Assembly (NCBI GenBank): GCA_947502405.1
Contig: CANMZT010000015.1
Coordinates: forward strand, 1 to 64,000
Reading direction: 5' to 3'
DNA length: 64,000 bases
From: an uncultured Algibacter sp.
GTDB lineage: Bacteria > Bacteroidota > Bacteroidia > Flavobacteriales > Flavobacteriaceae
The notes under the pieces were generated by a model, which worked only from the letters and a program-made list of their open reading frames with translations, searched no databases and was not told where the DNA came from. Positions 17,512 to 25,822 of this stretch are shown one piece after another. A program made the translations under genes and the position numbers. How positions within the stretch are numbered: the stretch's first letter is position 1; the number at the start of each line of letters is the position of its first letter.

Positions 17512-18531
17512 TTATTGTAAATCAATTTGTAGTCCGAAAAAGTTTGAATTTGCGGCACTTGTATATTTTGCATGGGTATAGCTAAAACGCATTTTATTCA
17601 TTTTAATAGATATACCGGCAGATAAACCTGAGAAGTTTCTTTGATCAATTATTCTTAGTTCTTCACCCCTACGAAAGTTATACCCTAAGCGAATATTAAA
17701 TCCACCTTCTGGAAAAATTTCAGCGCCTAAAATAGTGTGCCTAATAACTTGACCTAGAAAACCAACTTTTTCAGAAGACTGATTACCAGACAAATCACTT
17801 ATTGCACGCGCTGGATTTGGTCTAGATATAGGCCATTGCTGCAAATTCTCTAAAGTAACATGCCAACGAATAGGAACATTTTCTAAACGTTGCGACATTC
17901 CAAATGCTACTTCAAAGGGTAATCTTTCATTTAAATCAGCATATGTTGTTATTTGCGAACCAATGTTTCTAACTACTAATGCAGCATTAAAATCTAAGTT
18001 CTCGTTAATATATATTAACCCAAGGTCAGCAGCAGCTCCGAGGGAATTATACTGTTCTAGCTTGGAAGTGATTAGTTTTACGTTAGCTCCAAAATAAAAA
18101 TCGGAATACCCAACCTGAGTTGCATACCCAAAAGATAATGCTGTTTCGTTACCAGTAAAGGAACCCGTAGAGTTTCCGGCTTCATCATAACCATCAAAAT
18201 CGCCGTAATTTATATATGTAATACCTGCATGAAATGTTTGTGTTCGCCTATCTATAGTGTAAGCATAAGCTGCTGTACCATATCCAATATCACCTAGGTA
18301 ACTGGTATAATTTAAAGCCAATTGATTATCCATTTCAACATTAATGGTTGCTGGATTAAAAATAGCTTGAGTTACATCGTAATCAACATTGGTTAAGACT
18401 TTACCTCCTAATGCAGCTTGACGAGGTGACGCCACTAGATTAAGAAATCGATAAGTAGTTTCCCCTCCTACTTGCGCCAAAGAGAGAAAAGACAAGGTTA
18501 GACAAAAAAGCGTAATAATTTTTCTTAGCAT
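17512..18531 (-). CDS. porQ: Type IX secretion system protein PorQ
   Basis: 339 residues. Signal peptide (LSFLSLAQ), then GGETTYRFLNLVASPRQAALGGK, a typical PorQ start in the FadL/PorV-like outer-membrane barrel family, and repeating strands to the end (NSNFFGLQIDLQ). Known for the family: PorQ belongs to the T9SS outer-membrane attachment (sortase-like) complex with PorU/PorV/PorZ. It is encoded between a LysM gene and cmk. It links functionally to the secreted adhesin cassette at the window start. Confidence 0.9.
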   Translation of the reverse strand: MLRKIITLFCLTLSFLSLAQVGGETTYRFLNLVASPRQAALGGKVLTNVDYDVTQAIFNPATINVEMDNQLALNYTSYLGDIGYGTAAYAYTIDRRTQTFHAGITYINYGDFDGYDEAGNSTGSFTGNETALSFGYATQVGYSDFYFGANVKLITSKLEQYNSLGAAADLGLIYINENLDFNAALVVRNIGSQITTYADLNERLPFEVAFGMSQRLENVPIRWHVTLENLQQWPISRPNPARAISDLSGNQSSEKVGFLGQVIRHTILGAEIFPEGGFNIRLGYNFRRGEELRIIDQRNFSGLSAGISIKMNKMRFSYTHAKYTSAANSNFFGLQIDLQ

Positions 18532-18605
18532 ATTTACGGCGCAAAGTAACTAAATCTATACTAGAACGGTGCTATGCATTATTTATTTTTTTTTAACATA
18601 TATTT

Positions 18606-19133
18606 CTATTTCAAATATAGCTTTTGACCAATAGCAAGCGTGTTATTTTTCAAGCCATTTAAGCGCTTAATTGTTTTAATACTAACCCCTGTTTTTTTTG
18701 AAATTGAATAAAGTGTTTGCCCTTTAGAAACCACCCAAACATTATCTTCCTTTTTTTGTTCTAGCTGTTCAAAATTTCTAACACGAAGCTTCTGCCCAAC
18801 GCTAACCAAAGTAGTTTTTAAACTATTAGCATCTTTAATTTCTTTTAGAGTTAAACCGTACTGTTCAGATATATCTAGCAATTTTTCACCTGACTCCACA
18901 ACATGATAGTTTAAACGATCTAAAGAATTATCCTCATCTGGTCTTTTTGCTTTTACTATAGAATCATTTCCTTTTGAGTCTGTAAAAATAAACTCTCCTG
19001 TTTTTAAATTTAACCTAGCTGCTTTTCCATTTAAAAGCACATCCTTATATGCAGTTACTGTTTGCGCCTGTATACTAATACAAGAAATTAGCACAGTTAA
19101 AACAACTCCGAAAATTTTATATTTTTTTTGCAT
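18606..19133 (-). CDS. LysM-domain exported protein
   Basis: 175 residues. Signal peptide (ISCISIQA) then an N-terminal strand-rich segment ([20 protein letters not shown]) and two LysM domains: [20 protein letters not shown] to VGQKLRV and [20 protein letters not shown] to IGQKLYLK. A periplasmic peptidoglycan-binding protein of unknown partner. Its start overlaps the end of lon by 17 bp, suggesting translational coupling. porQ follows 74 bp later. Confidence 0.88.
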   Translation of the reverse strand: MQKKYKIFGVVLTVLISCISIQAQTVTAYKDVLLNGKAARLNLKTGEFIFTDSKGNDSIVKAKRPDEDNSLDRLNYHVVESGEKLLDISEQYGLTLKEIKDANSLKTTLVSVGQKLRVRNFEQLEQKKEDNVWVVSKGQTLYSISKKTGVSIKTIKRLNGLKNNTLAIGQKLYLK

Positions 19134-21567
19134 TCTTAACTTTTTGATTTGTTATAGCAATGTCGATAACATCACTCATATCCGACACGTAATGAAATGT
19201 TAAACCTTTAAGGTATTCAGGTTTTATTTCCTCAATATCTCTTCTGTTATCATCACAAAGTAAAATCTCTTTAATTCTAGCACGTTTTGCAGCAAGAATT
19301 TTTTCTTTAATACCACCAACTGGCAACACTTTACCTCTGAGTGTAATTTCACCTGTCATCGCTAGGCTCTTCTTAACTTTCTTCTGGGTAAAAAGCGAAA
19401 CCAAAGAGGTTAACATAGTAACTCCCGCACTTGGTCCATCTTTAGGTGTAGCACCTTCTGGCACGTGTATATGAACGTTATATTTATCAAAAACAGTAGT
19501 ATCTATTCCAAATTTATCGGCATTGGATTTTATGTATTCCATAGCAATAGTGGCAGACTCTTTCATTACCTTTCCAAGGTTCCCTGTAATTGTCATTGTT
19601 CCTTTTCCTTTTGAAAGTATGGATTCAATAAACAAGATATCCCCACCTACACGAGTCCATGCTAAACCAGTAACAACTCCTGCTACATTATTATTTTCAT
19701 ATTTATCACGCTCTAATTTGGGGCCACCTAACACTTCAATAATATCTTCGTTAGAAACTTTAATATTATAATCTTCTTCCATAGCAATGTTCTTAGCTGC
19801 ATAACGCACCATTTTTGCTACTTGTTTTTCCAGACCACGAACTCCAGATTCTCGTGTATAACCTTCAACTATTTTTTCTAATTGCGGTTTTCCAATTTTT
19901 AAATGTTTATCAGTTAAACCATGCTCTTTTAACTGTTTTGGGAGTAGATGGCGTTTGGCAATTTCTACCTTTTCTTCTATGGTATAGCCAGTAACATTGA
20001 TAATTTCCATTCTATCTCTTAATGCTGGCTGAATGGTTGATAAACTATTAGATGTTGCAATAAACATTACTTTAGACAAATCGTAACCCATCTCTAAAAA
20101 GTTATCATAGAACTCCCCATTCTGCTCAGGGTCTAAAACCTCTAACATAGCAGATGAAGGGTCACCTTGATGCGAATTTGAGAGTTTATCAATTTCATCA
20201 AGAACAAAAACAGGGTTAGATGTTCCCGCTTTTTTCAAACTTTGAATAATACGCCCTGGCATTGCTCCAATATAGGTTTTACGATGTCCGCGAATTTCTG
20301 CTTCATCTCGCAATCCACCTAAAGATATACGTACATATTCTCTTCCTAAAGCCTCTGCAATAGATTTTCCTAAAGAAGTTTTACCAACTCCTGGAGGCCC
20401 ATAAAGACAAAGAATTGGAGATTTCATATCATTACGCAATTTTAAAACTGCCAAATATTCAATGATTCTTCTTTTAACATCTTCTAAACCAAAATGATCT
20501 CTATCTAGAATTTTCATGGCGCGTTTTAAGTCGAATTTATCATTACTAAACTCGTTCCATGGTAAATCTAAAAACAGCTCAAGGTAGTTTCTTTGAATAG
20601 AATATTCTGCAACCTGCGGGTTCATACGTTGCATTTTTGCAATTTCTTTCTCAAAATGTTTTGCAACTTTCTCATCCCAAAGCTTATCCTTGGCTTTAAT
20701 TCGCATTTCTTCAATTTCACCATCATGACTCACCCCACCTAACTCCTCTTGAATGGTTTTCATTTGTTGGTGCAAGAAATATTCACGTTGTTGTTGACTC
20801 ATATCCATTTGAACTTTAGACTGAATATCATTCTTAAGCTCTAATTTCTGAAACTCAACATTCATGTATTTCAATGTGGCAAGTGCACGTTTCTTAAGAT
20901 CATTTATCTCAAGAAGTTCTTGTTTTTCAGCAACAGAAAGATTCATATTAGACGACACAAAATTGACTAGAAATGAATTACTTTCAATATTTTTTATAGC
21001 AAAAGACGCTTCACTAGGAATGTTAGGACTTTCCTTTATAATTTCTAGTGCTAAATCTTTAATTGAATCTATAATTGCTGAAAACTCTTTGTTTTTTTGA
21101 GCAGGTTTAGCCTCAGGAATATCACGAATTGTAGCATTCATGTAAGGATCTTCAGTGAGCACCTCAGCTACTCTAAAACGTTTTTTTCCCTGTATAATAA
21201 CAGTTACGTTACCATCTGGCATTTTTAAAACACGTAAAATTCTAGCAACTGTACCCGTTTCATGAATATCTTTTGCTGTAGGCTTCTCAACTTCTTCATC
21301 TTTTTGAGCAACAACTCCTACTACCTTTCCGCCTTTATTAGCATCATTTATAAGCTTTATTGAAGCATCTCTTCCAGCTGTTATTGGTATAACAACACCT
21401 GGAAATAGCACCGTATTCCTTAAAGAAAGAATAGGTAAGGTTTCAGGTAATTCTTCATTATTTATTGCTTCCTCGTCCTCTGGTGTCATTAAAGGAATTA
21501 ACTCTGAGTTTTCATCAAATTCCTGAAGTGACAAACTGTCAAGGGTACTAAATTTAGATTTCTTCAT
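19117..21567 (-). CDS. lon: ATP-dependent Lon protease
   Basis: 816 residues, the full family length. Order: N-terminal substrate domain ([20 protein letters not shown]), coiled region, AAA+ ATPase (Walker [14 protein letters not shown] near residue 390, Walker [11 protein letters not shown], sensor [19 protein letters not shown]) and the Ser-Lys protease domain ([11 protein letters not shown] near residue 710, Lys in [13 protein letters not shown]). Degrades misfolded and regulatory proteins in the cytosol. No recognisable heat-shock operator upstream. Confidence 0.97.
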   Translation of the reverse strand: MKKSKFSTLDSLSLQEFDENSELIPLMTPEDEEAINNEELPETLPILSLRNTVLFPGVVIPITAGRDASIKLINDANKGGKVVGVVAQKDEEVEKPTAKDIHETGTVARILRVLKMPDGNVTVIIQGKKRFRVAEVLTEDPYMNATIRDIPEAKPAQKNKEFSAIIDSIKDLALEIIKESPNIPSEASFAIKNIESNSFLVNFVSSNMNLSVAEKQELLEINDLKKRALATLKYMNVEFQKLELKNDIQSKVQMDMSQQQREYFLHQQMKTIQEELGGVSHDGEIEEMRIKAKDKLWDEKVAKHFEKEIAKMQRMNPQVAEYSIQRNYLELFLDLPWNEFSNDKFDLKRAMKILDRDHFGLEDVKRRIIEYLAVLKLRNDMKSPILCLYGPPGVGKTSLGKSIAEALGREYVRISLGGLRDEAEIRGHRKTYIGAMPGRIIQSLKKAGTSNPVFVLDEIDKLSNSHQGDPSSAMLEVLDPEQNGEFYDNFLEMGYDLSKVMFIATSNSLSTIQPALRDRMEIINVTGYTIEEKVEIAKRHLLPKQLKEHGLTDKHLKIGKPQLEKIVEGYTRESGVRGLEKQVAKMVRYAAKNIAMEEDYNIKVSNEDIIEVLGGPKLERDKYENNNVAGVVTGLAWTRVGGDILFIESILSKGKGTMTITGNLGKVMKESATIAMEYIKSNADKFGIDTTVFDKYNVHIHVPEGATPKDGPSAGVTMLTSLVSLFTQKKVKKSLAMTGEITLRGKVLPVGGIKEKILAAKRARIKEILLCDDNRRDIEEIKPEYLKGLTFHYVSDMSDVIDIAITNQKVKNAKKI

Positions 21568-21814
21568 AAATATATTTAGGTCAATCTGTCATTAAAATGA
21601 GATTGAGCATTTTTTTTATTATTAACTTAATATGTTAAAATACTGAATATAAATGATTTAAATTCAAATCACGATATACAACACAACTATAAATTCAATT
21701 GCTATGCCAATTAGAATTTTATTTACAAATAAAATATTAAAACTAACATTTATCATCAAAAGCGTTTACATTATATTTTTATATTTGCTGAACAAATCAC
21801 AAACAAATTCTACA

Positions 21815-22621
21815 ATGAAATTAAAACAAATCTTACTTTTTACCTTATGCATTACTTTTTTTGGATGTAGTTCAGAATCTTCAAATGATAAAGATGATGA
21901 AGAAACTATTGATGACACAACATTATTAAAAAGAATAATTTATAATAAAAGTACTACTGACGAATACATAGAAACCTTTAACTATGATGGTAATAAATTG
22001 ACTAGTATAGATTATGGAGATGGCTCCAGACATGTTTACTCCTACGATCAAGATAATAATTTAATTAAATATGAATATTTCAACGAAGGTGTGCTTAATG
22101 CTTCTGTTGACTTAACATATAATTCTGATTCAAAAATTGCCACATATACTGAAACTTTCTTTGAAGATTCTGGATTAGACGACCGTCAATATAGACACAC
22201 TTTCTCACATAATAATGATGGCACTATAACTAGTACTAATGAAGTTAATTATGATAACAACGGATTTGAATTCGACAGAACTGAAACATTTGTTTTAAAT
22301 GGAAAAAACATTGTTGAAATATCAGACAATGAAGGATATAACATAACCTACACATATGATAACAAAAATGGTGCATATAAAAACATTCATGCTATTGAAA
22401 TTTTAAATATTTTAAGCGAAAATGAGTTTGGTGCAGTAATTTTTGGAAATACAAATAATATTACAGCCTATGTTGAAACTGAAGAAACTCCAGGTGATAA
22501 TAATAACGAAACCTTTGAATATACATACAATGAAAAAGACTACCCTTTAACCTGTGTATACACCTCGCTTAATGGAGATGAAATTGAAGACATTGAAACT
22601 ATTGACTTTGAATACGAATAA
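21815..22621 (+). CDS. Hypothetical lipoprotein with YD/RHS-like repeats
   Basis: The ATG at 21815 is chosen over the in-frame ATG at 21704 because it gives a lipoprotein signal (MKLKQILLFTLCITFFGC, Cys18). 268 residues, acidic. After an Asp/Glu-rich linker come short strand repeats such as ETFNYDGNKLTSIDYGDGSR, HVYSYDQDNNLIKYEYF and NITYTYDNKNGAY, resembling the YD-repeat-like lipoproteins common in Bacteroidota. Function unknown, probably outer-membrane anchored. Single gene. Confidence 0.8.
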   Translation: MKLKQILLFTLCITFFGCSSESSNDKDDEETIDDTTLLKRIIYNKSTTDEYIETFNYDGNKLTSIDYGDGSRHVYSYDQDNNLIKYEYFNEGVLNASVDLTYNSDSKIATYTETFFEDSGLDDRQYRHTFSHNNDGTITSTNEVNYDNNGFEFDRTETFVLNGKNIVEISDNEGYNITYTYDNKNGAYKNIHAIEILNILSENEFGAVIFGNTNNITAYVETEETPGDNNNETFEYTYNEKDYPLTCVYTSLNGDEIEDIETIDFEYE

Positions 22622-22640
22622 AATCTGAAGTAAAAACATA

Positions 22641-22683
22641 AACAATAAAAGCGGCTAGTTTAAACTAGCCGCTTTTATTGTTT
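22641..22683. terminator. Perfect 42-bp palindromic bidirectional terminator
   Basis: AACAATAAAAGCGGCTAGTTT (22641-22661) is followed directly by its exact complement to 22682. The GC-rich core (GCGGCTAG) flanked by A and T tracts on both sides suits termination of both convergent genes. Confidence 0.9.
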
Positions 22684-23334
22684 CTAAATCTTACCCATCT
22701 TCTTCAATCCAAATAAAATAACAATTGGGATCGCTAATAAAACTATCATGAGTAAATTAGTTTCAAACAACCAAGGCGATAATAATAATGTTATTAAATA
22801 ACCACCAACAGCGCCGCCAAAGTGTGCATCGTGGCCTATATTTCCTATTCTGTTCTTCATACCATAAATGGAGTATAATAAATAACCAATACCAAATATG
22901 TAAGCTGGAATGGGGATTGGTATAAAAAACATGTAAAGATTCATTCCAGGTTGTAGCAAAATAGCAGAGTAAATAATACCACTTACCGCACCGCTTGCCC
23001 CAACAGCACTATAGTGGTACTCATTTTTATGGAAATAAAGTGCTAATAAACTTCCTAATAGAAGACTACCAAAATACACGATAAGAAATTGAATAGGACT
23101 AAGTAAACTTATAACAACATCTGCAAAAAAATAAAGAGTAAGCATGTTAAACAAAAGGTGCTGCGTATCTGCGTGTAAAAACCCAGAACTTAACATTCTA
23201 AATTGTTCGCCACGTTTTACACCTCCAATGTTAAATTTGTACTTCTCAAAAAAACTGTAATCGCTAAACCCCTTATAAGAGATTAATACGTTAGCTCCAA
23301 TTATTATTATGGTTACTAAATCTAATTTACCCAT
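22684..23334 (-). CDS. Rhomboid-family intramembrane serine protease
   Basis: 216 residues with six hydrophobic segments. Catalytic serine in VGASGAVSG (Ser114) and His171 in HDAHFGGAVGGY. HADTQHLLFNM near residue 54-63 is the conserved loop/TM2 segment. Cleaves membrane proteins within the bilayer. Substrates are unknown. It shares a 63-bp divergent promoter region with the acyltransferase gene and ends against the perfect palindromic terminator. Confidence 0.93.
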   Translation of the reverse strand: MGKLDLVTIIIIGANVLISYKGFSDYSFFEKYKFNIGGVKRGEQFRMLSSGFLHADTQHLLFNMLTLYFFADVVISLLSPIQFLIVYFGSLLLGSLLALYFHKNEYHYSAVGASGAVSGIIYSAILLQPGMNLYMFFIPIPIPAYIFGIGYLLYSIYGMKNRIGNIGHDAHFGGAVGGYLITLLLSPWLFETNLLMIVLLAIPIVILFGLKKMGKI

Positions 23335-23365
23335 ACAGTACTAAACGTTTATTTTATAATTAGCA

Positions 23366-23373
23366 TATATTTG
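23366..23373 (+). promoter_or_regulatory. -7 element for the LpxL-like gene
   Basis: TATATTTG matches TAnnTTTG, 25 bp before the ATG at 23398. It overlaps the palindrome ATTTGCTTTTGCAAAT shared with the opposite promoter. Confidence 0.55.
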
Positions 23374-23379
23374 CTTTTG

Positions 23380-23387
23380 CAAATTTA
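23380..23387 (-). promoter_or_regulatory. -7 element for the rhomboid gene
   Basis: TAAATTTG on the minus strand, 46 bp before the rhomboid ATG, matches TAnnTTTG. It faces the + strand -7 box only 6 bp away. Confidence 0.5.
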
Positions 23388-23397
23388 AAACTTATTC

Positions 23398-24279
23398 ATG
23401 CAATTTCTAGCTTATATTCTGGTTTATCCTTTTTTATGGATAATTTCCATTTTACCCTTTAGGTTATTGTATGCGCTATCTGATGGTTTTTATGTATTGG
23501 TTTATTACATTATTGGCTACAGAAAAAAAGTTGTTTTAGATAATTTAAAGTTAGCCTTCCCTGATAAATCTAAAAACGAGATTTTAGCCATCAGAAAAGC
23601 TTTTTATCACCATTTATGTGATATGATGTTTGAAGCCATAAAGTCCATTACCATTTCTGAAGCTGAAATGCAAAAACGCTACATATTTACTAACCTTAAT
23701 GAAATCCATAAATTAGAAAAAGAACAACGAAGCATTATTTTATTTATGGGACATTATGCCAGTTGGGAATGGATTTTTATTTTGCAAACACATATAAAAC
23801 ACAAAGGTTACGCCGTATATAAGAGACTAAGCAATAAGTATTTTGATGCGCTTGTAAAACGCATTCGCGCCAAATACAATAGCTACTTAATTACTACAAA
23901 AGACACGTTTCCAACCTTAATTAAAGCTAAAAAAAACAATGAGTTAACGCTTAATGGTTTTGTTTTTGATCAGTCTCCAAAACTCAAAAAAGCCATTCAT
24001 TGGCAGTATTTTATGGGTAAAGAAGTTCCTGTTCATGTTGGTGCAGAGGTGCTTGCTAAACGCTTGAATATGGTAACACTTTTTTTAAAAGTTAAAAAAG
24101 TAAAACGGGGTTATTATGAGGCTACTTTTACTAATATTATTAGAGATAGTGAAAAGTATTCTGATTTTGAACTTACAGATTTGTATTTAAAACGTGTTGA
24201 AGAGCAAATTCATGAAGCTCCTGAGTATTATTTCTGGACACATAAACGTTGGAAACACGCTGGTAAAAAGCCCATTTAA
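23398..24279 (+). CDS. LpxL/HtrB-like lipid A biosynthesis acyltransferase
   Basis: 293 residues. N-terminal membrane anchor (AYILVYPFLWIISILPFRLLY), then the acyltransferase motif MGHYASWEW (HxxxxE, His-Glu catalytic pair), YKRLSNKYFDALVKRIRAK, FVFDQSPK and EYYFWTHKRWKH (typical family end). Transfers an acyl chain to lipid A precursors at the inner membrane. The exact acyl position is not deducible. Single gene followed by repeats. Confidence 0.9.
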   Translation: MQFLAYILVYPFLWIISILPFRLLYALSDGFYVLVYYIIGYRKKVVLDNLKLAFPDKSKNEILAIRKAFYHHLCDMMFEAIKSITISEAEMQKRYIFTNLNEIHKLEKEQRSIILFMGHYASWEWIFILQTHIKHKGYAVYKRLSNKYFDALVKRIRAKYNSYLITTKDTFPTLIKAKKNNELTLNGFVFDQSPKLKKAIHWQYFMGKEVPVHVGAEVLAKRLNMVTLFLKVKKVKRGYYEATFTNIIRDSEKYSDFELTDLYLKRVEEQIHEAPEYYFWTHKRWKHAGKKPI

Positions 24280-24290
24280 ATACATAATTT

Positions 24291-24392
24291 GGGTTTTACC
24301 CACAAGGAGTTGGGCTATTCGTTACAAGTCCTCGCACTTCCTTCGTCAGGCTGTGGGCTATTCACTACTATCCCTAACGCGGGCAAATCTGC
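24291..24392 (+). repeat. Dispersed intergenic repeat, copy C
   Basis: GGGTTTTACCCACAAGGAGT ... TATCCCTAACGCGGGCAAAT. It shares GTTACAAGTCCTCGC and GCTGTGGGCT in its centre with copy B and the CCCTAACGCGGGC end with copy A. Located directly after the LpxL-like gene in a convergent gap. Confidence 0.75.
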
Positions 24393-24466
24393 AAAGGTCT
24401 GTTCTTAAAATTATGGTTTGGTAAATCTAACTCAAATTAGTACAAAGTACTTACTCTAGCGGATAA

Positions 24467-24618
24467 GTTAGCCCCGATTGAAGCGGCATCCTTTTTTGTG
24501 CTTTAAAACAAATTTTGAACTATCTAAAAATTAGATTTATTCACTAAACTAGATGAGATACTAAAACAAGTTCAGCACAAAAAAGATATAGCGGAAAGCG
24601 GGAAATAGCTTCTAAAAA
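24467..24618 (-). other. Large structured element in the aroC 3' region
   Basis: On the minus strand, right after the aroC stop: GAAGCTATTTCCCGCTTTCC, GCTATATC, then a perfect 12-bp arm CTTTTTTGTGCT (24574-24585). A long AT-rich loop follows, then the complementary arm (24491-24502) and GGATGCCGCTTCAATCGGGG CTAA. From memory, similar sequences (TTTCCCGCT..CCGCTATATC ... GATGCCGCTTC..TCGGGGCT) recur downstream of genes in flavobacterial genomes, so it is probably a terminator-like or RNA element. With copy C it fills the 341-bp gap. Confidence 0.55.
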
Positions 24619-24620
24619 AA

Positions 24621-25682
24621 TTAACTATAAAGCTTATTTATCAAATAAAAATCGGCTAAAACCAATGCAGCCATAGCTTCTACGATAGGCACCGCGCGAG
24701 GAACAACACAAGGGTCGTGGCGTCCTTTACCTTGCATTTCTACTGTATTACCTGCTTTATCGATAGTTTCGTACTTCTGGATTAAAGTTGCTACAGGCTT
24801 GAAAGCTACATTAAAGTAAATATCCATACCGTTACTTATTCCGCCTTGAATTCCACCAGAATAGTTGGTTTTTGTAGAACCATCGTTATTAAAAGCATCA
24901 TTATGATCGCTACCATACATGGTACTTCCATGGAAACCACTACCATACTCAAAACCTTTTACAGCGTTTATGGATAACATGGCTTTGCCTAATTCAGCAT
25001 GTAATTTATCAAAAACTGGCTCTCCTAAACCTACGGGCACATTTTTTATAACACAACTTACAATACCACCAACGGTATCGCCTTTTCCACGAACTTCCTT
25101 GATGTAAGTTTCCATTTTTGCTGCCATTTCTGTGTCTGGGCAACGCACAATATTCGACTCTACTTTTGTAAGATCTACATCTGTGTATGGCTTATCAAGC
25201 TTCATGGCGCCAACACCAGAAACGTAAGCTGTAATCTCAATACCTTTTAACAGCTGTTTTGCAATGGCTCCTGCCACAACACGACATGCGGTTTCTCTAG
25301 CTGAACTTCTGCCACCACCTCTGTAATCTCTAACACCATACTTCTTATCATAGGTATAATCTGCATGACTAGGTCTGTAACTATCTTTTATATGCGAGTA
25401 GTCATGAGATTTTTGATTGGTGTTTTCTATAACAAAACCTATAGAAGTTCCTGTTGTAACACCCTCAAAAATTCCTGAATAAAACTTTACAGTGTCTGGT
25501 TCTTTACGCTGTGTTACAATAGCTGACTGACCAGGTTTTCTTCTATTTAATTCGTTTTGAATTTCATCCAAATCTAAGGCAATCCCAGATGGGCAACCAT
25601 CTATTACACCACCTAAAGCAGGTCCGTGAGATTCTCCATAAGTTGTTAAATTAAATAGTTTTCCGAAGGAATTACCAGCCAT
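24621..25682 (-). CDS. aroC: Chorismate synthase
   Basis: 353 residues. Converts EPSP to chorismate with reduced FMN, the last shikimate step. Signatures: [82 protein letters not shown] and [17 protein letters not shown]. The third signature and all FMN-contact motifs are intact. Single gene, start ATG at 25682. Confidence 0.97.
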   Translation of the reverse strand: MAGNSFGKLFNLTTYGESHGPALGGVIDGCPSGIALDLDEIQNELNRRKPGQSAIVTQRKEPDTVKFYSGIFEGVTTGTSIGFVIENTNQKSHDYSHIKDSYRPSHADYTYDKKYGVRDYRGGGRSSARETACRVVAGAIAKQLLKGIEITAYVSGVGAMKLDKPYTDVDLTKVESNIVRCPDTEMAAKMETYIKEVRGKGDTVGGIVSCVIKNVPVGLGEPVFDKLHAELGKAMLSINAVKGFEYGSGFHGSTMYGSDHNDAFNNDGSTKTNYSGGIQGGISNGMDIYFNVAFKPVATLIQKYETIDKAGNTVEMQGKGRHDPCVVPRAVPIVEAMAALVLADFYLINKLYS

Positions 25683-25822
25683 AGCTTAAAATTTTTTGCT
25701 AAAATAAAGCTAATACGCTTAAATAAGAAATCAATCTATAAGATAAAGCCATAAAATTTTGCTATTCACAACAATTAATTATTACAAAACGATTGTCTAA
25801 TAATTTTTTACAAGTTTTAAAA

